64,000 nt of DNA from Pseudoneurospora amorphoporcata. Lineage: Eukaryota > Ascomycota > Sordariomycetes > Sordariales > Sordariaceae. This document shows positions 40,406 through 51,332 of the stretch, in pieces. The notes below the pieces were generated by a model. The model did not search any database. It was not told the DNA's origin and saw only the letters and a list, made by a program, of their open reading frames with translations. Where the stretch lies: NCBI GenBank assembly GCA_033297205.1, contig MU859109.1:1-64000 (forward strand), given 5' to 3'. Every line of letters begins with the position of its first letter. The first letter of the stretch is position 1. The position numbers were made by a program, and so were the translations under genes.

Positions 40406-43400
40406 TTTGGCGGTGTTGTGAAGTTCTGAGATGTCGAGTGTTAGCTTGTGGAATTGCTTGATGTGATGTAGGTGATTAAGGGGCGGGCCAGTGTTTTGTG
40501 AGGGCGCGGGTGACAGAAATGGCGGGGTAGATATCAAGGCGGGACAGCGAAAAGGAGGTGTAAGAGGCAATGCGCGCCGCGACGAAAGAAGCCCTTGGTC
40601 GTCGACAGACAAAATGAGGCCCAAGTGAACGTCGCTTTGTGTTCTAACTTATGAATCCCGCGGTGTGTCGATCGAATGTCGAAGTAGACTTGCCGCCAAC
40701 GGTGGGGTATGCGCAGGCTGGGCAGCACCTCCTGAGCGGCCGTCTTGGACTGGAAGGACACAGGAGTCGGCGGCTCCCGTCAAGTCAAGGCTCGGATGCG
40801 ATGAATGCGGCCGCCGTCGATGGCAGCGCCGGGGATGACAAAGTTATGGCGTTGTCGCATCGCCATGACGACAGCGGGTGGTGGTGGACGAGAGAGCAGC
40901 GGATAACGGGAGTGCGTTGTGTGCAGCTGATGCCCATGCCCACGGTGGACGGTGCAGGGAGAGGGGAGAAGCGGAGAAGCAGTTGTGTCTATCTGCCTGT
41001 CTGGCAGAAGCCATCATGATCGTACATACCTGGTTAGATATTAGAGTAGACGGTAAGGCGGTTGTAGATTCGCGGGGGGGGGGAATTAGCAGAGGCTTTG
41101 GTGGTGAAGAAGTGGATTTCGCTCGGTCGTTGGGAAAAAGAAGCAGGAAATGGACTGGCAGAGTGGTTTTGGGATGCAAAGTTGGAAATGAGGGAAGGGG
41201 GTTGCAATAAAGGCAGGGAAGGGGAAAGTGAGTGCGACACTGAGGTGGAAGTGAGAGGAACCGCCGGGGCGAGGCTTGCACGGCCACGCCTCCGCCTGTT
41301 TTCAGGTTGGGTTCTGATCGATGCTATGGGCCCGCGGGACCACTGGACCGCCTCTGCCCTCTGCTTCAATGGCGGCCTAGAGGTAGGGAGTACCACCAAC
41401 ACGTGACGCCGCCTTTGCTGCCTTGAGGTTGCAGCTTCACTTTTGCCAAGTACGTCACGTCACTTGGGCTGGCACTCACCTTTCAGTCACTATCGCGGAC
41501 GGGCCCGGGCCTGCTCGTCGCTTCCATTCCATCGCCGTCTCTTATCACACTCACATGGAACAGTGGTTGCTTGCAGTCACGCCTTGAACCTGAAGCTCCC
41601 CTCTTCCTCCTCTCACAGACTGAGTCCGAGCCCGCCCAGCCCGCTCCCTGTTTGACCCCCAACCCAAACAGCCCCCGGGCAGCCCTGCTAGATATGCTAG
41701 CGAACGACGGCCGGCTCGAACAAACCAGGCCGAAAAGAGACACGACGTTGCTTCTTGGGAAAAAAAAAAAAAAAAAAAAACAGCTTTGATGGGTGATGAC
41801 CCGAATGTGCTCTCAGTCTTTACTGTCGTGGCAGTCACAAACACCATCGCCAGCCCCTTCCCGGTGGTATCAAACAGCCCTACTTTCATCCCGTCGGCCT
41901 GGGTTCATGAATGCAACTGATGCCATGATTGACGCGATTGGAACTTGGTTGCCGCTCCCTAGATTGTTCCATGAATTCCTAGAGGTACCCGTCTGATAAG
42001 CCAGGGCAGCTTGACTGAGTGCTTGTTCGAGACAGCAAGCGCCCGGCATCATCATATTCATGTTCGCATCAACTTGCCCACGTTTCGATCATGCGCTTCT
42101 CTGATCCACGGCTACAACTCCCTAGTAAAACCAACCGCTGGGATTCCACCTGTCCCTCCCTATGTCGTTAAATTCCGGGGGCGTGAATGAGACCCTGGCT
42201 CGCCTGGCCACAGCATAAAGGATAGGTCTCACGGTCTACGACTTTGTCTTGGTATCATCACCAAGCCGCCTACATCTTCCGGAGATCTCCCTCTCACGCA
42301 CATGACGCTGAAGCCATCTACCTAGAATATCCGGGTCTCGCCTTACATTTTGACGCCCTCCAGGAGTCCATATGTAACCGTTCCCATACCATCAGCTGAG
42401 CTTCCATCCCTCTCGTCGTGAAGTCTGTCCAGACCTCGATGGACAGGGATGGGGCCCGCATTTATGATTTGAGAGAATGGAGTCCGCCCAGGGCCCCTTG
42501 TCTGACCCTGCTCACGTCAGGAACACGATGATCTCCGGCTCGATGGAGTTTGGCAAAAAGCCACGCCGTGGCAGTATGATGCAAGAAGGCTGGAAGGCAG
42601 GCCGCTCATGGAGGCACTCAGAAGGATACAGAATTCGGGCTAGAACGGCTGGAGGGTTCAATGGGACCCCGAGTTTGGGTTGTGCAACCCACAGAGCCGC
42701 CCGCTTGCGCCGGTCGCGCCGGTCGCGCAACCAAGATCTCACTGCCGAGTGTGTTGACGGCAGGTGGTGGCGTTCAGATTGCAAGTTGCCCTGCTTCTTG
42801 CGTGCTTGCAAAGTCACAACATCAATGAAATGAGACAGGCAGGAGGGTTGTTGCCTTGGTTCGTTTGTTGACAAAAGACACAAGGTTGCCGTTTGTTGTT
42901 GTCTTGGTTATGAATATTCAGACTCGATTGATTGACTCCAGATCATGATTGCGCTTTCAGACCCCCTGATGCGTCATTCGTTACTTCCGTCCCAGCAAGA
43001 CAGCTGAAAGTGGGAAGAGGGGTGAGCTTTGGCGGGGCAGTGGGGTCGAGTATGCCATGGAATTTTGAGCAAAGAATAGAGGTAGCAACAAGACGGATTG
43101 CTGCCTCAGGCTGACCGGTTGCAGCTAAGCCGCCAACTGCCAGCCGGACCCGTTGAAGTGTCAACGACTGCCACAGCCGAGCCGTCAGCGGACAGGCCAA
43201 GCCACGAGCCCCAACCCGCGACACATTCGTTGGAGAACGGAGCTTCGACGTCCATGCTCATCCGAGGAGCTCCATCCCAGTCCCGAACTCCAGTCTCCAG
43301 TTTTGATCAGGCCATCCCAAACAAGTGTACGCAATTGGATCACCATCTTGCTACACAACGTAATCGCATTGACAGCCAACTCCAGCTTGACAATCCTATA

Positions 43401-43600
43401 GAAAGGTAGCTTATCCCAACTTCCGCGCCTCCCAATTGCTGTTATACATTCTTCTCTCATACATGCATCAATAACTTCTAATCATCTCATCCGACGAATC
43501 TCTCTCTCTCTCTCTTATACACGCGAAAAAGAGACCCCATCCGCTAAAGCTTAACCCACGTCACTACTAGTCCAACCAAACCACCAAACCAACCATCAAG
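40406..43600. other. Divergent 3.2-kb spacer, 14-3-3 / ATPase inhibitor
   Basis: No convincing gene. It contains a 20-nt A run at about 41761-41780, a G run near 41075-41083 and a CT repeat near 43500-43515. Open frames on both strands are short and mutually overlapping. Confidence 0.5.
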
Positions 43601-44164
43601 ATGCTCCGCACCACCGTCTCCAAGCTCGCTCGCCCTACCGTTTCCCGGGCCTTTGCGACCACCTCCCGCGCTCTCGCCGGTGAGACCGGCTCTCCCCCCA
43701 AGACTGGTGGCCAGGGGTGAGTCTGATTCCCTGTTTTCTCTTCCCCTCCGCGTCCTGCCATGCACATGATATGATGCGCGCACGTGGATCCGCGTATTCA
43801 AACTGATTCAAACCCGCTGACATCATACTCCCAACTCCAGTGACGCTTTCCAGCGCCGCGAGAAGGCCAGCGAGGATTTCGCTATCCGCCAGCGCGAGAA
43901 GGAGAAGCTCGCCGAGCTCAAGAAGAAGCTCGACGAGCAGAAGAAGCACATCCAGATTCTTTCCGACCACATGTAAGAACTACCCACCCACTAGCCACCT
44001 ACCTGCCAACCACCAGGCATACCCGTTACGAGCACCAGGTGCATTCGTACCTCGTACGCACGTCCGGGCCTCAGCCCCCTTGACAAACGAGAATTGAGAC
44101 GGCAGTTACTAATACGGGAAACAGTGACGAGATCACCAGGGACCAGGGCGGCGAGAAGAACTAA
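43601..44164 (+). CDS. inh1: Mitochondrial ATP synthase inhibitor (IF1/INH1), 95 aa
   Basis: Exons are 43601-43716, 43841-43972 and 44125-44164 (donors GTGAGT and GTAAGA; acceptors TCCAG and ACAG; a near-consensus TACTAAT branch precedes exon 3). The protein inhibits reverse ATP hydrolysis by F1 when the proton gradient collapses. An Arg/Ser/Thr-rich presequence (MLRTTVSKLARPTVSRAFAT) precedes the inhibitory helix GDAFQRREKASEDFAIRQRE and a C-terminal coiled coil rich in Lys/Glu. The length is typical. The last exon supplies only the final 13 residues. Confidence 0.92.
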
Positions 44165-45013
44165 ATCAACGATCAGGATCATGAAACAAAACCTATAATA
44201 AACATCACCTTTTCCTACTTGAACGCGCGCACACGCGCACGAGGCAGATCATCACTGCGGTATGAACGCCTGAACTGAACGGAGGATAAGGGGAGGAAGG
44301 AATTGGGAGGAAGGACGGGAATGGGATGGATGCGGCACCCGCGTGCGTGCGTGCGTGCCACGAAATGGTATACCTACCCTCACACTGTCTTGTAGCAATA
44401 CAGCGAGCCATATGATCGAATAACTATGTGCCTTTTGGATACCCCACGGCGACGATGAAGCTTTGTCAACACGAGCGTTTCACTCGCGACCGATTTGGAC
44501 TCGGCAACCTCATTCTCAGCAGACCAGACATAAGGAACCTCTGAAGGCAGTGCCTCAATCAAATTTCATATCAAGATTTCTTTTGTCTCTCTGAGCCTGC
44601 TTCCGCCTCTCCGATAAGCTACGTACAAACACCGTTAGGATCTAAAAGTTACGGAGCCTCTTCAATATGCTATTTCATGAGTATCTGCTGCGTGTCACTT
44701 TCGAAATTTGTTCCAGGCCCCCTCGACGCTAAACCGAAAGCGCAAATCTGTTCCTGATGCAACCCCTTTCTAGACAGAGCGTTAACTTGATGGTTTGTTT
44801 ACTATTTTTGCTTCAAAGCGTAGCCTAGCCTAGCCTTTTCGTCCCGGCATCCGTCTGCGTCCCAAGCATTCAGCCACCGAACATAGTATAGACCCGTCCA
44901 CTGATACACGAATACATTGAGAAGGTCTTCAAGAACAACAAACTTGGTAATCAAAACACACCGCCGCCCCTTCTCTTCAACTACTCTCTAGTACACCACG
45001 CCAACTAAGCCCT
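44165..45013. other. Convergent spacer, inh1 / nsp1
   Basis: 849 bp between converging stops. A GTGC repeat sits at about 44341-44358. No gene supported. Confidence 0.6.
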
Positions 45014-47206
45014 TCACCTGTAAGCGCCGCCGGCCCTGTACGAGTGGTAAAAGCTCTGAGCAGCATCCGACTCGTTGACGCCAGCGTGGGCACCCATGCC
45101 GCTGGTAGCCTTCTGAGCAGCGACCACCTTGGCTTGGAGAGCGGCGGCGTTCTGGTCGATCCATTGGAGCTGGGTGAGGTGACCGTTGAGGACACGGACG
45201 ATTTGGCTGAGCTGTTGTCGTAAGAGAAGTTTGTTAGTGACGGTACCAATTGCCCGGGGAAAATTGGGGCAAGTAAACAAAGAAATACATACCGGATCAT
45301 CAGGCTTGCTCCCCTTGCTCAACGAGCCACTCATATCATTAATCTCCTTGATCATCTTGGTCAAGTCCTTGCCCATCTCATCCAGCCTATCGGTAAGCTT
45401 CTCCGCAAGCTTATACGTCCTCTCGCGCTCCTGATCGGGGCCCAAGCCGTCGGTACCGCCACCGCCAGCAGCCTTCTGCTCGCCGCCGCTGGGGCCGGAA
45501 CCAAGCTGCTGTTTCTTGAACAGCTCCTCCAGCTGCGCCTCATACTGGTCCAGCCACGCGTTCAGCTCGTCCTGCTGCGACTCGACGCCCGAGAGCTGAC
45601 GCTCGATCTCGTTGCTGGCCTTCTCGGCCTCGTACGTGCTCGTGTACAGCTTCTGGATCTTCTCGCCGTTCTCGACCAGGAGGCGGTCCCATTCGGCTAC
45701 CTTGGCGGCTTGCGACTTGAATTCCTTCTGGTACTTGGAGAGGTCGGTGGCCCAGCGGGTGATGATCTCGTCCATCGTCTTGTTCTTCAACCGCGGGAGA
45801 GTAGAGGTAGGACCGGTGGTTGTGGAGGCGAGGTTGCCGGTGGTGCTGGTGGTGCCGGTGGTGCCAGCGGCGGTAGTTGTGTTGTTGGCGGTTGTCGAGG
45901 TGGTGGTGTCGGCAGGCTTGGCTCCTCCGAAAAGACTGGTGGTTCCGGCTGTGGCGGTGGTGCTTCCTCCGGCAGTAGTGGTAGCCGCTGAGGTGGTGGC
46001 GGGCTTGGTGGTGGCCGCACCGAAGAGACTGCCAGTAGCAGTCGAAGATGAAGTAGCAGGTGCCGTAGTTGTGGTGGTAGCCGGCGTAGTTGCGCCGAAC
46101 AGACTTCCTGAGGCCGGGGCAGTAGTGGTAGTGGTATCATCCTTCTTGGCGCCGAACAGACTGCCGGAAGCAGCAGTAGTGGTATCATCCTTCTTGGCGC
46201 CGAACAGACTGCCGGAAGCAGCAGTGGTGGTAGAGGTGGCAGGGGCCGAGGTGGTGGGAGTTCCGCCAAACAGATTACCCGTAGCTGGCTTCGCCGCTTC
46301 GGCCGGCTTGCTTGTGTTGGCACCAAAAAGACTGGAGGTTGCTGGTGCTGTGGTGGTCGTGGTCGATGTCGTAGCCGGGGTTGTCGAGGCTCCGCCAAAC
46401 AGGTTGCCGCCGCTGGTCGCAGGCTTTGCACCAGCACCAAAGAGCGTAGATCCAGAAGTAGCTGTTGTCGCGGGAGTTGTGCCAGATGTAGTCGCAGTTG
46501 GCGTGGCGCCAAAGAGACTAGAAGTGGTGCCGGAGGTGGTGGTCTCAGCTGGCTTCGCTCCTCCGAAGAGAGATGATGTTGTTCCCGCGGTAGGGGCAGC
46601 GGTTGTGGTCGGGGTGCTCGTGGCTCCTCCTCCAAATAGGTTGCCGGTGGCGGGCTGGTTGGCACCGAAAAGAGAGGGCGCGGTCTTGGAGGCATCGGCA
46701 GCAGGCGGTGCGCCGGCGGGGGTAGTCGATCCTAGTCCGAACGTGGTCTTGGCCGGCGTTGCCTGACTGTTGGCGCCACCTCCGAAAAGACTAGTGGTAG
46801 CCGAAGAAGCGGCATTGTTTCCGAATAGATTTCCTGAGGGAGCTCCTGTTGCGGGTGTGGTGCTGGCTCCGCCACCGAACAAGTTTGAACCACCAGCGGC
46901 GGGGGTGGTGGATGTGTTGGAAGTGTTGTTTCCAAACAAGCCCGCGCCAGGCGTCGTACTGCCTCCAGCTGTGGTTGAAGCAGCGCCGAAAAGCGAAGGT
47001 GTGGTCGAGGTGGTATTGTTTCCGAAAAGTCCTCCTCCAGGTTTCGGCGCATCTGTAGGCTTAGCACCAAACAAGCCACCGGCCGGCTGGGTCGAGCTCG
47101 CTGCTGGGGTGCCGAAGGTTGAGGCTCCGAAGAGATTCCCGGATGTGGCTGTTGTTGCTGGTTGGCCCGTGGCCGCGCTGGAGCTTGGTGTACTGAAGAA
47201 CGACAT
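45014..47206 (-). CDS. nsp1: FG nucleoporin Nsp1/Nup62, 703 aa
   Basis: Minus-strand exons are 47206-45293 and 45211-45014. The 81-nt intron has donor GTATGT, branch ACTAAC and acceptor AACAG; it is in frame and stop-free. Nsp1 forms the central channel of the nuclear pore with Nup57/Nup49 and the export channel with Nup82. The N-terminal 450 residues are disordered Thr/Ala/Ser-rich with about 25 GLFG/NLFG/SLFG repeats. The C-terminal coiled-coil region (NKTMDEIITRWATDLSKYQ onward) is the Nsp1_C domain. Splicing removes a hydrophobic, Cys-containing insert that would break the coiled coil, which supports the intron. The repeats form a diverged coding minisatellite; an approximately 45-bp segment is directly duplicated at 46140-46220. 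Confidence 0.93.
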   Translation of the reverse strand: MSFFSTPSSSAATGQPATTATSGNLFGASTFGTPAASSTQPAGGLFGAKPTDAPKPGGGLFGNNTTSTTPSLFGAASTTAGGSTTPGAGLFGNNTSNTSTTPAAGGSNLFGGGASTTPATGAPSGNLFGNNAASSATTSLFGGGANSQATPAKTTFGLGSTTPAGAPPAADASKTAPSLFGANQPATGNLFGGGATSTPTTTAAPTAGTTSSLFGGAKPAETTTSGTTSSLFGATPTATTSGTTPATTATSGSTLFGAGAKPATSGGNLFGGASTTPATTSTTTTTAPATSSLFGANTSKPAEAAKPATGNLFGGTPTTSAPATSTTTAASGSLFGAKKDDTTTAASGSLFGAKKDDTTTTTAPASGSLFGATTPATTTTTAPATSSSTATGSLFGAATTKPATTSAATTTAGGSTTATAGTTSLFGGAKPADTTTSTTANNTTTAAGTTGTTSTTGNLASTTTGPTSTLPRLKNKTMDEIITRWATDLSKYQKEFKSQAAKVAEWDRLLVENGEKIQKLYTSTYEAEKASNEIERQLSGVESQQDELNAWLDQYEAQLEELFKKQQLGSGPSGGEQKAAGGGGTDGLGPDQERERTYKLAEKLTDRLDEMGKDLTKMIKEINDMSGSLSKGSKPDDPVCISLFTCPNFPRAIGTVTNKLLLRQQLSQIVRVLNGHLTQLQWIDQNAAALQAKVVAAQKATSGMGAHAGVNESDAAQSFYHSYRAGGAYR

Positions 47207-48224
47207 GGCTGCGATTATGTGAGGGTGACGATATGTTGGTGGTTGGGTAGGTAGTTCGTCGACAAAAATGCTAGAGTCAACAACAGCGTCCCACTTCCCA
47301 AGGCTGTTGCGGTTACCTCAACAACAGGGAGCGCGGCAGCCCAAGCAACAAATGGTAAATGCGAGGATGGGGATTGGCGCGATCACGGTTTGGGCAATTG
47401 ATGCAATGGTCCAGCCGTGGTATCGGATCGCGAGTTTGGACGTCGGTTCGAAATCCGATTGTGGAGTGGACTTTGTTTGGGCGTGGATTGGAGAATGCAA
47501 GAAAGTGTCAACTCTGTTTGGATGGTCTGCGAGGTCGTCATTCGCGACAGGCCTTTTTTTGGAGGTGCTGCAGCGCGCCTGGGCTTTTCCCTTCTGGGGC
47601 GCCCAAGGCCAAGCATTTCCCGCTGTGAAGCAACAGCCCCAGATAAAGTGCCAAGCGTGCACGGGCGATCGATGTGTGGCTTGACGGCAGCTACTATACT
47701 TACGCAGTAGAGAGCAACGACGGGGGTCGTGCTGACTTAATGCTCTGGGCATCTGACTGGACCGTCTCGTGCAGCACTACGGCCATGGAAAGCTTGGGTA
47801 GTGGTTACCCCCATGTTCTAGGCCGTCCCTCCAGGCCAGCCGGAAGCTGTTCCTTCTCTCGACTCTCTCCACACATTGTTCCATGGTCTGGACATTGAGA
47901 TGCCACACAACGTCTGTGTGTATACCCAAGCTTGCCTACTCAGGCCATCTGTTGTTGCTTGCAAGTGACCTATCTCCCCTTAGACACTCCTCAGACTCCT
48001 GTGCCCTCAGCAGTGAACATCCCCCCCACAGCAACTACATCACTCCGAACCTTGTTGCCCCCTCCGATCCCCGATCCCGATCCCGATCTTCCCATACATA
48101 CACCTTTAGTCGTATACTGCTCTCTACCTACCTACCATATACACCTCTGCGCTACTCACCATAGTCGAAACTCGTCTTGTTCTTTGACCGTATAGACCGC
48201 CGCGACTACGTTTCAACATTCACA
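47207..48224. other. Divergent spacer, nsp1 / Laa2-like gene
   Basis: 1.02 kb should contain both promoters. Short frames here lack family resemblance. Confidence 0.55.
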
Positions 48225-50704
48225 ATGGCTTCGCGCAGGAACAGTTTGTCGCCTCCCGAGAGAAAGGGCACCATGGACCCGGGCGCTCGTGAGCTACCTG
48301 GTAGGTACAGCTGATGGAACTTGGAGAATTCCAAACAATTCGGCACACGGATATCCAACTAACTGTCTCTACGCGCCAACAGGCTCCGACAGCGAAGATC
48401 ACTACTCCGATGCCATCTCTGGCTCAGCCTCCCCCAAGGCTCCGGCCTCGCCCATCCCACGAACAAGGGTCGAGAGAGTAGACGACAAGCCGGCATATGG
48501 AGAGGTCCCAGGAACACAGGCATATGCCTTGAGGGAAGGGGATGCGAAGCCGGATGAGTTTGCCATTATCCCAGACCCGGACAGCAAGCTCACGGCCGAG
48601 GAGCATGACGAGCGCCGGCCGTCCACTCCCGGTGGGCGCCCCATTCCCAAGACCGTAGTGGAGGAGACGCCTGATACCGCCGGTGCCATCACCCACCCGG
48701 AGATCGAGGCGAGGCGCAGTGTTGACACTCCTCCCGACGTGCTTGTCAAGGCGGATGGACAGACGATCGAGAATGAGAAGGGCGGTGACAATGGTACGGA
48801 TGCGTAGCACTTCTTTCTAGCCAGGCACGCACACATTCACACGCACATTGCCTGTTTGTTTCTGAGCCAGCCAGCATCAAATTACACAAGATCTCCTTTG
48901 TATTGACTTTTACGTCTTTCGTAGATACATCAGTACAAACTGCATTAAAGAGTCGCGCGTCGATCCATTCTAGAGATTCGTCATCTGATCTAGACCAGCC
49001 ATCTTCTGACTTGCCCTCCTTAGGACCCAGTCTCCTAGCAAAGGAGGAGGGTGTTAATGAGCAGGCGAGCAATGACGCGAGTGACGATGCCGTACCAGGC
49101 AACGCCAAGACCGACGACGAAGAGGAGGAGGATGTAGTGGCCAAGACTGAGCAGGCTGAAGCTGGAGAGGTGGAAGTGGAGAAGCACGACGAGGAGCAGT
49201 CAAACGACCATGACACGACAGAAGATCCCAAAGCGGACGAGTTTGAGGATGCCAGCGAAGAGCTTGAGAACCAAGACATAAAGAAGGAAGACTCCAAGGA
49301 TCAGTTTGACGAGCCAGAATCCAGTCAACTGGCCGAGAAGAAGGTTGAATCAGACCATGATGATGACAAGAAGCAAGACTCAGAAGGCAAGTTCGAGGAG
49401 CCAGAACCCAGTCAAGAGGCAGAGAAGAAGGTCGGGCCAGAAGAGGGAGAGAAAGATGGTGCCAGCTTTGACAGCTTTGATCACAAGGAAGAGAAGCCTG
49501 TCCAGAATGATGGACTCGATGACGACGGATTTGCTGAAGCGGGGGACAAGGCACCAGACGATGACGGGTTTGGTGATGACGACTTTGGGGAAGACTTTGC
49601 TGAGCCAGCTCAGGCAGGCGGCGATGACTTTGGGGATGACTTTGATGACTTTGAGGAGGGAGCTGAGGTCAATAACGATGCCGATTTTGGCGACTTTGAC
49701 GACGACGACTTTCAAGAAGCCGAAGGGTTCTCAGCTCCAGCACCGGCTCCGGTCCCCGAGCCGCAACCACGGCAACCAGAATCTTCATTAGGCTTCGTAC
49801 GTTTAGTTCCTAAACCCCATTCTAGCATTTTCATACGACTTGGAACTAACACTCCCCACAGCAAATACCCGACTTCACCCACCTCTCCCCCTCCGAAATC
49901 CTCTCCCTAACCTCCCCCTACCTCAACGCCCTCTTCCCTCCCTCCCCCGACAACGACGACTCCGACTCCTCCCCCAACATCCCCACCCTTAACGTCTCCC
50001 AATCTTTCAACGGCAACGTCACGGACCCCATCTTCCAACACCCCCGCTCCGCCTCTCTCTGGTCCCAACTCGTCGCCCCTCCCCCGCTCCAACCCCCCGA
50101 TTGGATCCGCTCCCGCATCCGCCGTCTCTTCCTCGTCTCGCTGGGCGTCCCCATTGATCTGGATGAGATCCTCCCCGCTTCCAAACAGAAAAAACTTGTC
50201 TTGCCTTCTTTGGACAGGAGAGGGTCGTCGTCCACCTCTTTGCGAGGCGACGCCGATGCCGAAAGCGATGAACGTGCCGGAAGATCAAGGAGACCTAGCG
50301 CCGCTCTCCGCAGCCAGGCACCATCTGTAGACAGCCGCGGCAACCCCTCCTCCTCCTCTCGCACCCCCTCAAAACAACCAGTCAACAAACCCCTCGCCGC
50401 CGCCACTAACTCGTCCGGCAGTGCGAACCGCTCCTCCTCCTCCGCCCGTAAAGGACCACCCCCCGAGCCGGTATTCGACCTGGTAGCCGCCAAACAGCTC
50501 TGTGAAACAACAGATGAAGCGTTGTCCGGAATGACGGTCAAAGAACTGAGGGAGCATGTTGCCAAATTGGAGGCCATGCAAGGGGTTGCTGGCGAGGTGT
50601 TGGTGTATTGGCAGAAGAGGACGGATGAGAAGATTGGAGACCGGGAGGCGTTTGAGGGGGTCATTGAGAATTTGGTGAAGCATGCTAGGAAGGTTAGGAA
50701 GTAG
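48225..50704 (+). CDS. Acidic trafficking-type protein, DUF5102/Laa2-like, 733 aa
   Basis: Exons are 48225-48300, 48383-48793, 48925-49796 and 49862-50704 (donors GTAGGT, GTACGG and GTACGT twice over; acceptors AACAG, CGTAG and CACAG), with all joins in frame. The middle 300 residues are extremely acidic (Glu/Asp-Lys). They end in repeated Asp-Phe motifs such as DDFGEDF, DDFGDDFDDF and NDADFGDFDDDDF, which resemble short motifs bound by clathrin-adaptor ear domains. A folded C-terminal part follows (QIPDFTHLSPSEIL, then PDWIRSRIRRLFLVSLGVPIDL). It ends in a coiled coil (MTVKELREHVAKLEAM...LVKHARKVRK). The layout recalls yeast Laa2/Ybl010c, an AP-1 accessory protein; the family assignment is from memory of the motif layout and is moderate. 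Confidence 0.75.
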
Positions 50705-51332
50705 ACGTACAAGATTGGGGTGGGGTGGTTGATTGGGATTTGAGAGAGCAAAGGGGGTGGGTGAGAAGAGTTCTATTCGATGCACAGCATGTGTTTCAAC
50801 CAAGAGGAGATAGACTGAGACTTATTATATCAGTGTTGTAATCAAAGACGATTTCATAAGGTTCGGTTTGAAAGTGTTGGAACGGTGTCTACTGGGAATT
50901 CATACTCGTTGCTCGTTTCCATTTCTATTTATCCCCCCTACTTTACTCTCCGCTTTTCCTTTCAACCTCAACTTGTAAATAAACACCAAACATGACTTTT
51001 TGTACAAAACCCCAACACCACGGTTCATAATGCGGTTCAAAATCATGTCTTTTACACCTTCACTTTCACGGCTGACCTGTCTTTCGACTCCTTTTCGTTG
51101 CTCTTGCTCTCCGGCCCGTGTTGGATAAAAATAAGACCATGTACAAATCTCAAGGCTAGTTTTAGAAACACAGGTCCCGGTTCCCACGCTACGCCGTCCG
51201 CTGTGTCCGCCCAGTTCCATTCTTCTTTGATCACGTCCCAACGACTTTTTAAATTCATCATCAGAGCAACCAAAAATTAACACCTTGTTCATTTTCCTAA
51301 TCCAGCGATATAAACTTTCGAAAATTGGTCGC
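50705..51332. other. Convergent spacer, Laa2-like / eIF2-gamma
   Basis: 628 bp between converging stops, presumably 3' UTRs. No gene supported. Confidence 0.6.

Noticed and set aside
45612..46766. 384-codon frame opposite nsp1
   Set aside because: Antisense image of the FG repeats (Val/Pro/Ala repeats), not an independent protein.
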